From: CBDBFH01 sp965204775
GTDB lineage: Bacteria > Pseudomonadota > Alphaproteobacteria > JAPOUT01 > G958296285
Assembly (NCBI GenBank): GCA_965204775.1
Contig: CBDBFH010000028.1
Span: 260,664-324,663, forward strand
DNA length: 64,000 bases
Reading direction: 5' to 3'
Numbering within the stretch: position 1 is the stretch's first letter; every line of letters starts with the position of its first letter. Below the pieces are notes generated by a model that did no database searches, was not told the DNA's origin, and saw only the letters and a program-made list of their open reading frames with translations. Below are positions 15,978 through 24,192 of the stretch, one piece after another. The position numbers and the translations under genes were made by a program.

Positions 15978-18900
15978 GAAACTGCACGCAGGCGCGGCGG
16001 CGCGGCGGCGGGCGCGCGGTTACGCTCCAAAAGTGCGCGGCGGTAATCGACCGGCATCACCTTGACAAATTTGGGGAGCGCCGCGTCCCAGTCGGCCAGC
16101 AGCTCCCGGGCTCTGGCGGAGCCGGTATAGCGGGCATGATCTTCAATCAGTTCGCGCAGGCGGCGGGCGTCGAAGCGGGTCATGTCGGATCGAATGTCGA
16201 CCAGGCCATGCGCCTCCAGATCGCCCTCCTGATGGCGGTGGCGCTGCATGGTCTCCTCCTCGGCCTCGACCGGCTCCAGCGCGACCATCGCCAGATTGCA
16301 GCGCCGGGCGAAATCGCCGTCCTCGTCCAGCACATAGGCGATTCCGCCCGACATTCCGGCGGCGAAATTGCGGCCCGTCCGCCCCAGCACCGCCACCACC
16401 CCGCCGGTCATGTATTCGCAGCCATGATCGCCCAGCCCCTCGACGACCGCCACCGCCCCCGAATTGCGCACCGCAAAGCGCTCCCCGGCCACCCCGCAGA
16501 CATAGCACGCGCCCGACGTCGCCCCATAGAGCACGGTGTTGCCGACAATGATGCTCTGATGGGGCGTGACCCCCGACTCTTCGGGCGGGCGGACGATGAT
16601 CCGGCCTCCCGACAAACCCTTGCCGACATAGTCATTGGCCTCGCCGATCAGTTCCAGCACGACTCCGCGGGCGAGAAAGGCGCCAAAACTTTGCCCCGCC
16701 GCGCCGGTCAGGCGGATCCGGATCAGCCCGGCGGGCAGGCCGGCATCGCCGTGGGCGCGGGCGATCTGATGGGAGAGCATCGTCCCCGCCGCCCGGTCGG
16801 TGTTGCGAATGCGCGCGGCGATCCGCACCGGCTTGCCGCCGTCCAGCGCCGGGCGGCTGCGCGCGATCAGCCGACGGTCCAGAACATCGTCAATCGGATG
16901 TTTTTGCGCCTGGCACTGATGGACCGGCGTTTCCGGGCCGGCTTCGGGCATCGCCAGAATGCGGCGCAAATCGATCCCGCGCGCTTTCCACTGGGCGCGG
17001 GCCTCTTCCTGATCCAGAATCCCGGCGCGCCCGATCAGTTCCGCAAAGCGCCGAATGCCCAGCCCGGCCATGATCGCGCGGGCTTCTTCGGCGACGAAGA
17101 AGAAATACGTGATCACATCCTCCGGCGTTCCCCGGAAGCGGCGGCGCAAAACCGGGTCCTGCGTCGCAATCCCGACCGGACAGGTGTTCAAATGACATTT
17201 GCGCATCATCAAACAGCCCGCCGCAATCAGGGGCGCGGTGGAAAAGCCGAATTCATCCGCCCCCAGCGCCGCCCCGATCACCACATCGCGCCCGGTGCGC
17301 AAGCCTCCGTCGACCTGCACCGCGATCCGCCCGCGCAGATCGTTCAAGACCAGAGTCTGCTGGGTTTCGGCCAGGCCGATCTCCCACGGGCTGCCGGCAT
17401 GGCGAATCGAGGTCAGCGGACTGGCCCCGGTCCCCCCCTCAAAGCCGGCGATGGTTACATGATCGGCCCGCGCCTTGGCCACTCCCGCCGCCACCGTTCC
17501 CACCCCGACCTCGGAGACCAGTTTGACGCTGATCAGGGCCTGGGGATTGGCGTTTTTGAGGTCGAAAATCAGCTGGGCCAGATCCTCAATCGAATAAATG
17601 TCGTGATGGGGGGGCGGAGAAATCAGCCCGACCCCCGGGGTCGAGTAGCGCACCTTGGCGATCACCGGATCGACCTTGTGTCCGGGCAGCTGGCCGCCTT
17701 CGCCGGGCTTGGCTCCTTGCGCCATTTTGATCTGAATCATGTCGGCATTGGACAGATATTCGGCGGTCACCCCGAAGCGCCCCGAGGCGACCTGCTTGAT
17801 CGCCGAGCGCATGGAATCGCCATTGGGCAGAGGCCGATAGCGGTCGGACTCCTCGCCGCCCTCGCCGGTGTTCGACTTGCCGCCGATTCGATTCATCGCC
17901 ATCGCCAGCGTGGTGTGCGCCTCGCGGCTGATCGAGCCGAAGGACATCGCTCCGGTCGAAAAGCGCTTGACGATCTCGGCGGCCGGCTCGACCGCGTCGA
18001 GATCAAGCGGCGCGCGCCCCAGCTCCTCCGCCTGGCGCAGGCGAAACAGGCCGCGCAGGGTCATCCGCTGCGCATTTTGGGCGTTGGCCCGGCGGGCGAA
18101 TTCCTCATAGGTCGGCGCATCGCGCCCGCGCACGGCATGCTGCAGGTCGCGCACGGTCTGCGGCGACCAGACATGGGCCTCGCCGCGCACCCGCCAGGCA
18201 TAGTCGCCGCCAGCCTCCAGACTGGCGCGCAAAACCGGCGAATCGCCGAAGGCGGCGCGGTGGCGGTCGAAACTCTCCCGGGCGATATCCTCCAGCTCCA
18301 CCCCCTCGACCCGGGTTGCGGTGCCGGTGAAATATTCATCGACGCAGGCCTGCGCCAGCCCCACCGCATCGAAAATCTGCGCGCCGCAATAGGACTGATA
18401 GGTCGAAATCCCCATTTTCGACATCACCTTAAGCAGGCCCTTGTTGAGCGCCTTGATGTAGCGCTGCCCGGCTTCTTGCGGGCAGGTGCCGCGCGCTTCG
18501 GCCAGCCGGGCGACGGTCTCGAAGGCCAGATGGGGATTGACCGCCTCCGCGCCATAGCCGGCCAGGCAGCAGATATGATGGACCTCGCGCGCTTCGCCGG
18601 TCTCCACCACCAGACCGACGGAACTGCGCACCTCCCTGCGAATCAGATGATGGTGAACCGCCGAGACCGCCAGCAGCGCCGGAATGGCGACCCGCGCCTC
18701 ATTCATCATCCGGTCGGAGAGAATGATGATGTTGCAGCCCTTGCGCACCGCCTGCGCCGCCCGCTCGCGCAGGCGGGCGATCATCCGGCGCATGGCCCCG
18801 GCCCCGCGCCGGGTGGAATAGGTGATGTCCAGCGTCGTGCTGCGGAAGGGGGTGTCGGCGCTCTGGCCCAGCAGGCGAATCTTGTCCAGATCGGCGTTGC

Positions 18901-20635
18901 GCAGGATCGGCTGGCGCACTTCCAGGCGCTTGCGGCGGGCGGCGCCTTCGGCGTCGAACAGATTGGGGCGCGGCCCGATGATCGAGACCAGCGACATCAC
19001 CAGCTCTTCGCGAATCGGATCAATCGGGGGATTGGTCACTTGCGCGAAATTCTGCTTGAAATAGGTGTAGAGCAGTTTGGGCTTGCGCGACAAAACCGAG
19101 AGCGGCGTGTCATGGCCCATCGAGCCGACCGCCTCCTGCCCGGTCTGGGCCATCGGCTCGAGGAGGAATTTCAAGTCCTCCTGGGTGTAGCCGAAGGCCT
19201 GCTGGCGCTCAAGCAGGGGGAGGGCCGGGGCGGCATTGCCGGCGGCGGCTTCGGGCAGGTCTTCCAGAAAAATCTGGGCGCGCTTGAGCCAGGCGCCATA
19301 AGGATGGGCGGCGGCCAGCTGCGCCTTGATCTCGCCGTCGTCGACGATCCGGCCCTCCTCCAGATCGATCAGCAGCATCCGGCCCGGCTGCAAACGCCAT
19401 TTTTTGACGATCCGGCGCTCGTCGACCGGCAGGACTCCGGCCTCCGAGGCCATGATGATTCGCCCGTCATCGGTGATCAGATAGCGCGCCGGGCGCAGGC
19501 CGTTGCGGTCAAGCGTCGCGCCGATCTGCCGCCCGTCGGTGAAGGCGACCGCCGCCGGGCCGTCCCACGGCTCCATCAAGGCGGCGTAATATTCATAAAA
19601 GGCGCGGCGGCGCGCATCCATCAGCGGATTGTCGGCCCAGGCCTCCGGGATCATCAGCATCATGGCATGGGCCAGCCCGTAGCCCCCCCGGAGCAGAAGT
19701 TCCAGCGCATTGTCGAAACTGGCCGAATCCGACTGGCCCTCGGCGATCACCGGCCAGATTTTTTTCAGATCCGCGCCCAGCCGGTTGGAGCGCAGCTGGC
19801 CGCCGCGCGCGCGCATCCAGTTCAGATTGCCGCGCAGCGTGTTGATTTCGCCATTGTGGCAGATCATCCGGTAGGGATGGGCCAGACGCCAGGAGGGAAA
19901 GGTGTTGGTCGAAAACCGCTGATGAACCAGCGCCAGCGCGCTTTGGGTGTCGGGATCGGCCAGATCGCGATAGTAGGAGGAGAGATTCGGCCCCAGCAGC
20001 ATGCCCTTATAGACCAGGGTGCGCGCCGAGAGCGAGGCGGCGTAGAACGCCTCGCGCCCCGGCGCGCCGCTCTCCGCGACGGCGCGCTCGATTCGCCGGC
20101 GGATGACAAAGAGTTTGCGCTCAAAGGAATCGGCGTCGGGGCAGGCGCGCCCGCGCCCGACCACCATCTGCCGGTGGCGCGGCTCGCCCGCCCGCACGCT
20201 CTCGCCCAGGCAGCGATTGTCGACCGGAACATCGCGCCAGAACAAAATCTGCTGGCCTTCCTGCTTGACGATTTTGGCGCAGATCGCCTCAATCCGGCGC
20301 GCGGCGCGCGCCGTCCGGGGCAAGAAAAGATGCCCGGCGGCATACGCGCCGGGTTCGGGCAGGGCGATGGCGTGTTTGTTGGCCTCGCGCCGCAAGAGGC
20401 GGTCGGGGGTCTGGATCAAAATTCCGGCGCCGTCCCCGGCCAGCGGATCGGCCCCGACCGCGCCCCGGTGCTCTAGATTGCAGAGAATCTTCAGCCCGTC
20501 GGCGATGATCTGATGACTTTTGGCATTGGAGATCGTCGCGACAAAGCCGATCCCGCAGCCGTCATGTTCGCGTGACGGGTCATAAAGCCCCGCCGGCGGC
20601 GGCCCTGCCCTGCCCGATCGTCTGCCTCTTCTCAC
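15974..20635 (-). CDS. gltB: glutamate synthase (NADPH) large subunit
   Basis: The 1553-residue enzyme makes two glutamates from glutamine and 2-oxoglutarate. It starts at a GTG and has a 26-residue propeptide before the N-terminal nucleophile Cys27 (EHDGCGIGFV). The glutaminase domain spans about 27-430 (HRGAVGADP, HQRFSTNTFPSW). The central domain runs to about 800. The FMN-binding synthase domain covers about 830-1200 with SFGSISREAH, MAQGAKPGEGGQLPG and the 3Fe-4S cysteines in CLMMRKCHLNTCPVGI near 1145. A C-terminal beta-helix domain ends near 1500. It is divergent from the bufferin operon across 385 bp and leads the gltB-orf-gltD-(mrr-AKR) run. Confidence 0.98.
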   Translation of the reverse strand: MRRGRRSGRAGPPPAGLYDPSREHDGCGIGFVATISNAKSHQIIADGLKILCNLEHRGAVGADPLAGDGAGILIQTPDRLLRREANKHAIALPEPGAYAAGHLFLPRTARAARRIEAICAKIVKQEGQQILFWRDVPVDNRCLGESVRAGEPRHRQMVVGRGRACPDADSFERKLFVIRRRIERAVAESGAPGREAFYAASLSARTLVYKGMLLGPNLSSYYRDLADPDTQSALALVHQRFSTNTFPSWRLAHPYRMICHNGEINTLRGNLNWMRARGGQLRSNRLGADLKKIWPVIAEGQSDSASFDNALELLLRGGYGLAHAMMLMIPEAWADNPLMDARRRAFYEYYAALMEPWDGPAAVAFTDGRQIGATLDRNGLRPARYLITDDGRIIMASEAGVLPVDERRIVKKWRLQPGRMLLIDLEEGRIVDDGEIKAQLAAAHPYGAWLKRAQIFLEDLPEAAAGNAAPALPLLERQQAFGYTQEDLKFLLEPMAQTGQEAVGSMGHDTPLSVLSRKPKLLYTYFKQNFAQVTNPPIDPIREELVMSLVSIIGPRPNLFDAEGAARRKRLEVRQPILRNADLDKIRLLGQSADTPFRSTTLDITYSTRRGAGAMRRMIARLRERAAQAVRKGCNIIILSDRMMNEARVAIPALLAVSAVHHHLIRREVRSSVGLVVETGEAREVHHICCLAGYGAEAVNPHLAFETVARLAEARGTCPQEAGQRYIKALNKGLLKVMSKMGISTYQSYCGAQIFDAVGLAQACVDEYFTGTATRVEGVELEDIARESFDRHRAAFGDSPVLRASLEAGGDYAWRVRGEAHVWSPQTVRDLQHAVRGRDAPTYEEFARRANAQNAQRMTLRGLFRLRQAEELGRAPLDLDAVEPAAEIVKRFSTGAMSFGSISREAHTTLAMAMNRIGGKSNTGEGGEESDRYRPLPNGDSMRSAIKQVASGRFGVTAEYLSNADMIQIKMAQGAKPGEGGQLPGHKVDPVIAKVRYSTPGVGLISPPPHHDIYSIEDLAQLIFDLKNANPQALISVKLVSEVGVGTVAAGVAKARADHVTIAGFEGGTGASPLTSIRHAGSPWEIGLAETQQTLVLNDLRGRIAVQVDGGLRTGRDVVIGAALGADEFGFSTAPLIAAGCLMMRKCHLNTCPVGIATQDPVLRRRFRGTPEDVITYFFFVAEEARAIMAGLGIRRFAELIGRAGILDQEEARAQWKARGIDLRRILAMPEAGPETPVHQCQAQKHPIDDVLDRRLIARSRPALDGGKPVRIAARIRNTDRAAGTMLSHQIARAHGDAGLPAGLIRIRLTGAAGQSFGAFLARGVVLELIGEANDYVGKGLSGGRIIVRPPEESGVTPHQSIIVGNTVLYGATSGACYVCGVAGERFAVRNSGAVAVVEGLGDHGCEYMTGGVVAVLGRTGRNFAAGMSGGIAYVLDEDGDFARRCNLAMVALEPVEAEEETMQRHRHQEGDLEAHGLVDIRSDMTRFDARRLRELIEDHARYTGSARARELLADWDAALPKFVKVMPVDYRRALLERNRAPAAAPPRLRAVS

Positions 20636-21020
20636 GCCTCGTCTCCCGTCTGTCTGCCGCCCCGCCCCGGCCCCGCGCAGAAGCGCGGCGGCCTTGCCGT
20701 CTGGCCCATACGCTCCTCAAGGGATGAAAAGGCCGGGCTTGCCTTGCGCCCATGCCAAGACCGGCCCCGCGCCGGGCGCGGCCTTGCCCTTTTGCGTTCG
20801 GCCCGCAAGCCGCCGCGCTCGTTATGTTGCGCCCCGGCCCATCATGCCCCAAAAGCCGGCTTCGAGGCAAGACGGCGGGGGAACCCCGGCGCTGACCGCA
20901 AATTTTGGAGCCGGGGCGCGGCGATTGCAATTGGCCCGCCGCCTGCCTAGGATGACCCCCGCGTGGCGGGCTTGCCATTGCGCGGCGCGCAATTGTGACG
21001 ATCATCTTTAGGAGGTTGAG
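20636..21020. other. divergent intergenic region between gltB and the bufferin operon
   Basis: About 385 bp with no credible gene on either strand. It should carry both divergent promoters. One candidate facing right is listed separately; no convincing element facing gltB was identified. The sequence is GC-rich with several GGCGC/GCGCC palindromes. Confidence 0.6.
20925..20953 (+). promoter_or_regulatory. candidate sigma70-like promoter of the bufferin operon
   Basis: TTGCAA at 20925-20930 and TAGGAT at 20948-20953 are separated by 17 bp, each matching four of six consensus bases. The ATG of the first gene lies about 65 bp further on. In Caulobacter, bufferin operons are under an ECF sigma factor, so another promoter type could apply. 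Confidence 0.35.
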
Positions 21021-21329
21021 ATGAAATCCGGAAAGAAAATGATTTCGGTTCTTCTGGGGAGCGCAATGAGCGCCGCGGTTTTGGCGGCCTGCTCGGAGGG
21101 CGGCAATGAAGGCGTGGCGCAGGCGCAAGGCGAAATGGAGAAATGCTACGGCGTCTCCAAGACCGCGCAGAATGACTGCGCCGCCGGGCCGGGCACGACT
21201 TGCGCCGGCACTTCGACGGTCGACAATCAGGGCAATGCCTGGCTCTATCTGCCCAAGGGGACGTGCGAGAAGATCGCCACCGCCTATGGCGGCGGCAGCC
21301 TTGAGCCCCGGCGGCGCCCTCGCGGCTGA
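21021..21329 (+). CDS. bufA: bufferin-type copper-binding RiPP precursor (DUF2282), possible lipoprotein
   Basis: The 102-residue precursor has the cysteine pattern of DUF2282/bufferin peptides: EKCYGVSK, NDCAAG, TTCAGTS and PKGTCEKI, giving Cys42, 53, 61 and 82, plus the invariant-looking VDNQGNAWLYLP. In this family an MNIO enzyme (next gene) modifies core cysteines and the exported product binds copper. The signal sequence (KSGKK followed by a 17-residue hydrophobic run) ends in VLAAC at Cys24, a good lipobox, whereas bufferins as I know them carry an ordinary cleavable signal; a lipid anchor is therefore possible. The end, EPRRRPRG, is unusually basic. AGGAGG lies 6 bp before the ATG. It is the first gene of a four-gene operon. 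Confidence 0.88.
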   Translation: MKSGKKMISVLLGSAMSAAVLAACSEGGNEGVAQAQGEMEKCYGVSKTAQNDCAAGPGTTCAGTSTVDNQGNAWLYLPKGTCEKIATAYGGGSLEPRRRPRG

Positions 21330-21365
21330 CCGGCGCGGGCGCGGGCTACGCCTGACCGGCGCGGG
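21326..21365 (+). repeat. 14-bp direct repeat at the bufA-bufB junction
   Basis: CTGACCGGCGCGGG occurs at 21326-21339, spanning the bufA stop, and again at 21352-21365. The copies are 26 bp apart, and the second lies just before the bufB start. Confidence 0.7.
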
Positions 21366-21377
21366 GCCGGGGGCAAG

Positions 21378-22292
21378 ATGACCGCTGTGGGCATGCAGAT
21401 TCCGGCGCGGGCCGGCGTGGGGTTGCGCGCGCCGCATTGCGCCGGGATGCGCCGCCAACGCCCGGCGGTCGGCTTTCTGGAAGTCCACCCGGAAAATTAC
21501 ATGGGGGCGGGCGGCCCCGCCCATGAGGCGCTGGAAGAGCTACGCACGTTTTATCCGCTCTCCTTTCACGGGGTCGGTCTGTCGCTGGCCTCCTGCGAAG
21601 CCCCCGACAAAGCCCATCTCGCTCGCCTGCGCGCCCTGATCGAGCGCTATCGCCCCGGCCTGGTCTCCGAACATCTGGCCTGGTGCGCCTTTGAGGGGCG
21701 CTTCTTCAACGACCTGCTGCCCTTGCCCCTGACCGAAGAGACGCTGGATCTGGCGGCGGCCAATATCCGGCAGGCGCAAGACGCCTTGGGCCGCCGGATT
21801 TTGATCGAGAATCCCTCTCTCTACGGCCTGCCCGCCGGATCGGTCATTCCCGAAACCGACTTTCTGGCCGAATTGGCGGCGCGCACCGCCTGCGGCCTGC
21901 TGCTTGACGTAAACAATGTCGCGGTCACCTCGGCCAATCTGGCGGGCGACCCTTTCGCCTATATCGCGGCGGTTCCGGCAGAGGCGGTCGGAGAGATTCA
22001 TCTGGCCGGCCATACGGTCGAGGAGCGCGGCGCGGGCCGCCTGCGCATCGACGATCACGCGCACCCCGCCCCGCCGGAAGTGATTGAACTCACCCGCGCC
22101 TTTCTTGCGCGCGCCGGACCGCGCCCGGTCCTCTTCGAGTGGGACAGCGATCTGCCTCCTCTTGCGGCGCTGGTCGATCAGGCCCGGATCGCCCAGACTC
22201 TGCTGGACGAAGCCGGTTCCGTCTCCAAAACCCCGCCCGGCTCTTTATGTCTGCCTTGCGTGACTTCCAGGCCCGCTTCGCCCGCGCCGTGA
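21378..22292 (+). CDS. bufB: MNIO enzyme (DUF692) of the bufferin operon
   Basis: A 304-residue TIM-barrel protein of the multinuclear non-heme iron oxidative enzyme family (relatives MbnB, TglH, ChrH). Metal-ligand segments are all present: HPENYM (H37, E39, N40), FHGVGLS (H64), SEHLAW (H99), IENPS (E144), LDVNNV (D177, N180), EIHLAGH (H208, H212), IDDHAH (D226, H229) and FEWD (E254). In bufferin systems it converts precursor cysteines to sulfur heterocycles, using iron and oxygen. It begins 48 bp after the precursor gene; an internal ATG at 21393 is a weaker start. Its last 46 bp overlap the next gene, so translation is coupled. Confidence 0.93.
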   Translation: MTAVGMQIPARAGVGLRAPHCAGMRRQRPAVGFLEVHPENYMGAGGPAHEALEELRTFYPLSFHGVGLSLASCEAPDKAHLARLRALIERYRPGLVSEHLAWCAFEGRFFNDLLPLPLTEETLDLAAANIRQAQDALGRRILIENPSLYGLPAGSVIPETDFLAELAARTACGLLLDVNNVAVTSANLAGDPFAYIAAVPAEAVGEIHLAGHTVEERGAGRLRIDDHAHPAPPEVIELTRAFLARAGPRPVLFEWDSDLPPLAALVDQARIAQTLLDEAGSVSKTPPGSLCLPCVTSRPASPAP

Positions 22293-23065
22293 CCGCGCCC
22301 GCGCCGCCGGGGGGAGCCGCCCCGCTTGGGGTTGCCGCGCTTTTCTCCGGCGCGCCGGCGCGCGCCGAAGCCGCGCTCGCCGTCTATCGCAACAATTATT
22401 TTCACGGCTTTACCCGCGCCCTGCATGACGCCTATCCGGTCGCCGCGCAGCTGGTCGGCGAGGATTTTTTCCGCGCCGCCGCGCGCGCCTTTCTGCTGGC
22501 CCATCCACCCCGGGAGCGCTGGCTGACGACCTTCGGCGCGGGCTTCGCCGGCTTCCTCGAAGATTTCGCCCCGGCGGCCCGCCTGCCCTATCTTGCCGAT
22601 CTCGCCCGCCTGGAATATGCCCGCCTGTGCGCCCTCCACGCCGCCGATGCCGCGCCGCTTGATCCGCATGTCTTGCGCAGTTTGGCCCCCGCCGATTTCG
22701 CCGCGCTTCGCCTGCCCCTCCACCCTTCCGCCCGCCTGCTGGATCTGAACTGGCCCGCCGATCAAATCTGGCAGGCCCATCAGCCGCCCGCCACGCCCGA
22801 CAATCTGCAGGTCGCGCCGACCCGCCTCAATATTCTGGTTGTGCGCCCCCGGCGCGCCGTCGTCATGCAGCGTCTTGCTCCGCCGCTCGCCGCGCTCGCC
22901 GCCGCCGCCGCAAGAGGCGCAACATTGGGCGAGGCCGCCGGCAGTGTGCTGGAGGCCGGCACGGCCTGCGACCTGACCAGCGTAATGCGCCAGGCGCTCG
23001 CCCTTCAAATCTTCGCCGACCCCGGCGTTCCGTCACACACGAAGCCCAAGGAGTCAAAGCCATGA
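22247..23065 (+). CDS. bufC: DUF2063 partner protein of the MNIO enzyme
   Basis: The 272-residue protein has the N-terminal DUF2063 domain (about 1-100): LRDFQARFARAV, AVYRNNYFHGFTRALHDAYPVAAQLVGEDFF and RAFLLAHPP are characteristic. The C-terminal half carries the second domain typical of these proteins (LARLEYARLCALHAAD to LDLNWPADQIW). BufC-type partners bind precursor and enzyme. The ATG at 22247 is chosen because the DUF2063 domain begins directly there; a longer frame from 22139 lies wholly inside bufB. Its stop overlaps the DoxX gene start by 4 bp (ATGA). Confidence 0.92.
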   Translation: MSALRDFQARFARAVTAPAPPGGAAPLGVAALFSGAPARAEAALAVYRNNYFHGFTRALHDAYPVAAQLVGEDFFRAAARAFLLAHPPRERWLTTFGAGFAGFLEDFAPAARLPYLADLARLEYARLCALHAADAAPLDPHVLRSLAPADFAALRLPLHPSARLLDLNWPADQIWQAHQPPATPDNLQVAPTRLNILVVRPRRAVVMQRLAPPLAALAAAAARGATLGEAAGSVLEAGTACDLTSVMRQALALQIFADPGVPSHTKPKESKP

Positions 23066-23520
23066 ACGATATGATCCAGACCCTGCGCCGCCTGATCGCG
23101 CTGGCCCATAGCTGGGCGCAGCTGATCCCGGAAAATCTGATTGCGCTGGTTATGCGCTTCGGCGTCGGGGTGATTTTTTTCCGCTCCGGCCTGCTCAAGG
23201 TGGAGGGTTTTTCCATTACCTCCAGCACCTATGCGCTCTTCGCCAATGAATATCAGGTGCCGCTCCTGCCCTCCAGACTGGCCGCGCAGCTGGCCACCAC
23301 CGCCGAACTGACTTTGCCGCTTCTGCTCTTCGCCGGTCTGGCGGCGCGGCTCGGCGCGCTGGGCCTGCTCGGCATGACGCTGGTGATTCAGCTGTTCGTC
23401 TATCCGCAAGCCTGGCAGATTCATCTGGGCTGGGCGGCGATGCTGCTCTATCTGATCGGGCGCGGGGCGGGCGGCTGGTCGCTCGACCGCCTGATCCAGG
23501 CGCGCTTCGCGCAAAGCTGA
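23062..23520 (+). CDS. DoxX-family membrane protein of the bufferin operon
   Basis: The 152-residue, four-helix membrane protein shows DoxX features: ALVMRFGVGVIFFRSGLLKV at the first helix, then AAQLATTAELTLPLLLFAGL and a third and fourth helix around LGLLGMTLVIQLFVYP and LGWAAMLLYLIGRGAG. DoxX genes regularly close DUF2282-DUF692-DUF2063 operons; the function there is not settled, with a redox or quinone-linked role proposed for the family. The start overlaps the bufC stop. A strong hairpin follows its stop within 7 bp. Confidence 0.9.
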   Translation: MNDMIQTLRRLIALAHSWAQLIPENLIALVMRFGVGVIFFRSGLLKVEGFSITSSTYALFANEYQVPLLPSRLAAQLATTAELTLPLLLFAGLAARLGALGLLGMTLVIQLFVYPQAWQIHLGWAAMLLYLIGRGAGGWSLDRLIQARFAQS

Positions 23521-23526
23521 AAAACA

Positions 23527-23564
23527 CCCGCCCCCTTATGCGCCGGAGCGCCTAAGGGGGCGGG
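23527..23564. terminator. strong hairpin between converging genes
   Basis: Perfect 12-bp arms CCCGCCCCCTTA (23527-23538) and TAAGGGGGCGGG (23553-23564) enclose an inner GCGC-CGGA-GCGC hairpin. It begins 6 bp after the DoxX stop and could end transcription of the bufferin operon and, from the other side, of hsp20. No T-run follows, so intrinsic termination is not certain. Confidence 0.6.
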
Positions 23565-23679
23565 AAGCGCCCGCATCTGCCGCCTGCTCTCTCTCAAAGA
23601 GACAGGTGGGTTGCCGCGGCGGGCTTTCAAGAGCGGGCCGGTCACATCCGGATCACGCTTGCGCGCGGCGGGCGGTGCG

Positions 23680-24123
23680 TCAGCTGGCGATCTTGATGCG
23701 CCTGGGCCGGCGCTCTTCCGGCACTTCGCGCTTCAAGTCGACCTGCAACAGGCCCTTGTCCAGCCGCGCCCCGGTGACCTTGATGTCCTCGCCCAGCCGG
23801 AAGCGGCGCTCAAAGCCACCGCGCACAATGCCGCGATGGAGATAGGTCTTGGCGTCCTCCTGCGAGGAGTCACAGGCTGCGCGCAGGACCAGTTCGCCAT
23901 TTTCGGTCTCGACGCTCAGCGCCTCCTCGGCGAAGCCGGGGACCGCGGCGATGATCCGGTAGCCGTCGTCGCCGACCCGCTCGATGTCGTAGCCGGAGAG
24001 CGGCGCCGCAACGCCGCCCGGATAGTCCGGCCCGGCGAAGCGCTCGAAGAAATTGTCCAGCGGCGCAAACCATTGCGCCGGCCCGGCCTCGCCTCTGAAA
24101 AAGGGGATCAAATGCGTTGCCAT
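23680..24123 (-). CDS. small heat-shock protein, Hsp20/alpha-crystallin family
   Basis: The 147-residue protein contains an alpha-crystallin domain (about 42-140): DGYRIIAAVPGFAEEALSVETENGELVLRA, then the YLHRGIVRGGFERRFRLGEDIKV strand region, and GLLQVDL close to the end. The flexible N-terminus has MATHLIPFFRG and the C-terminal tail contains the oligomerisation motif RIKIAS (I-x-I). It is an ATP-independent holdase. The gene is alone, between the bufferin operon and a carboxyltransferase gene. A GGAGGC ribosome binding site precedes the ATG. No ROSE-type RNA thermometer was worked out. Confidence 0.93.
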   Translation of the reverse strand: MATHLIPFFRGEAGPAQWFAPLDNFFERFAGPDYPGGVAAPLSGYDIERVGDDGYRIIAAVPGFAEEALSVETENGELVLRAACDSSQEDAKTYLHRGIVRGGFERRFRLGEDIKVTGARLDKGLLQVDLKREVPEERRPRRIKIAS

Positions 24124-24192
24124 GGGTTCCGCCTCCTGTCTTGCTGTGATGGTCCTGAGGAAGATATGGGAAGCGGCGGGGCGCGGTTCAAG

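Noticed and set aside
16136..20476. A 1446-codon open frame on the plus strand
   Set aside because: It is exactly antisense to gltB, whose every domain is intact; the translation shows only the Gly/Arg/Gln/His composition of a GC-rich shadow frame.
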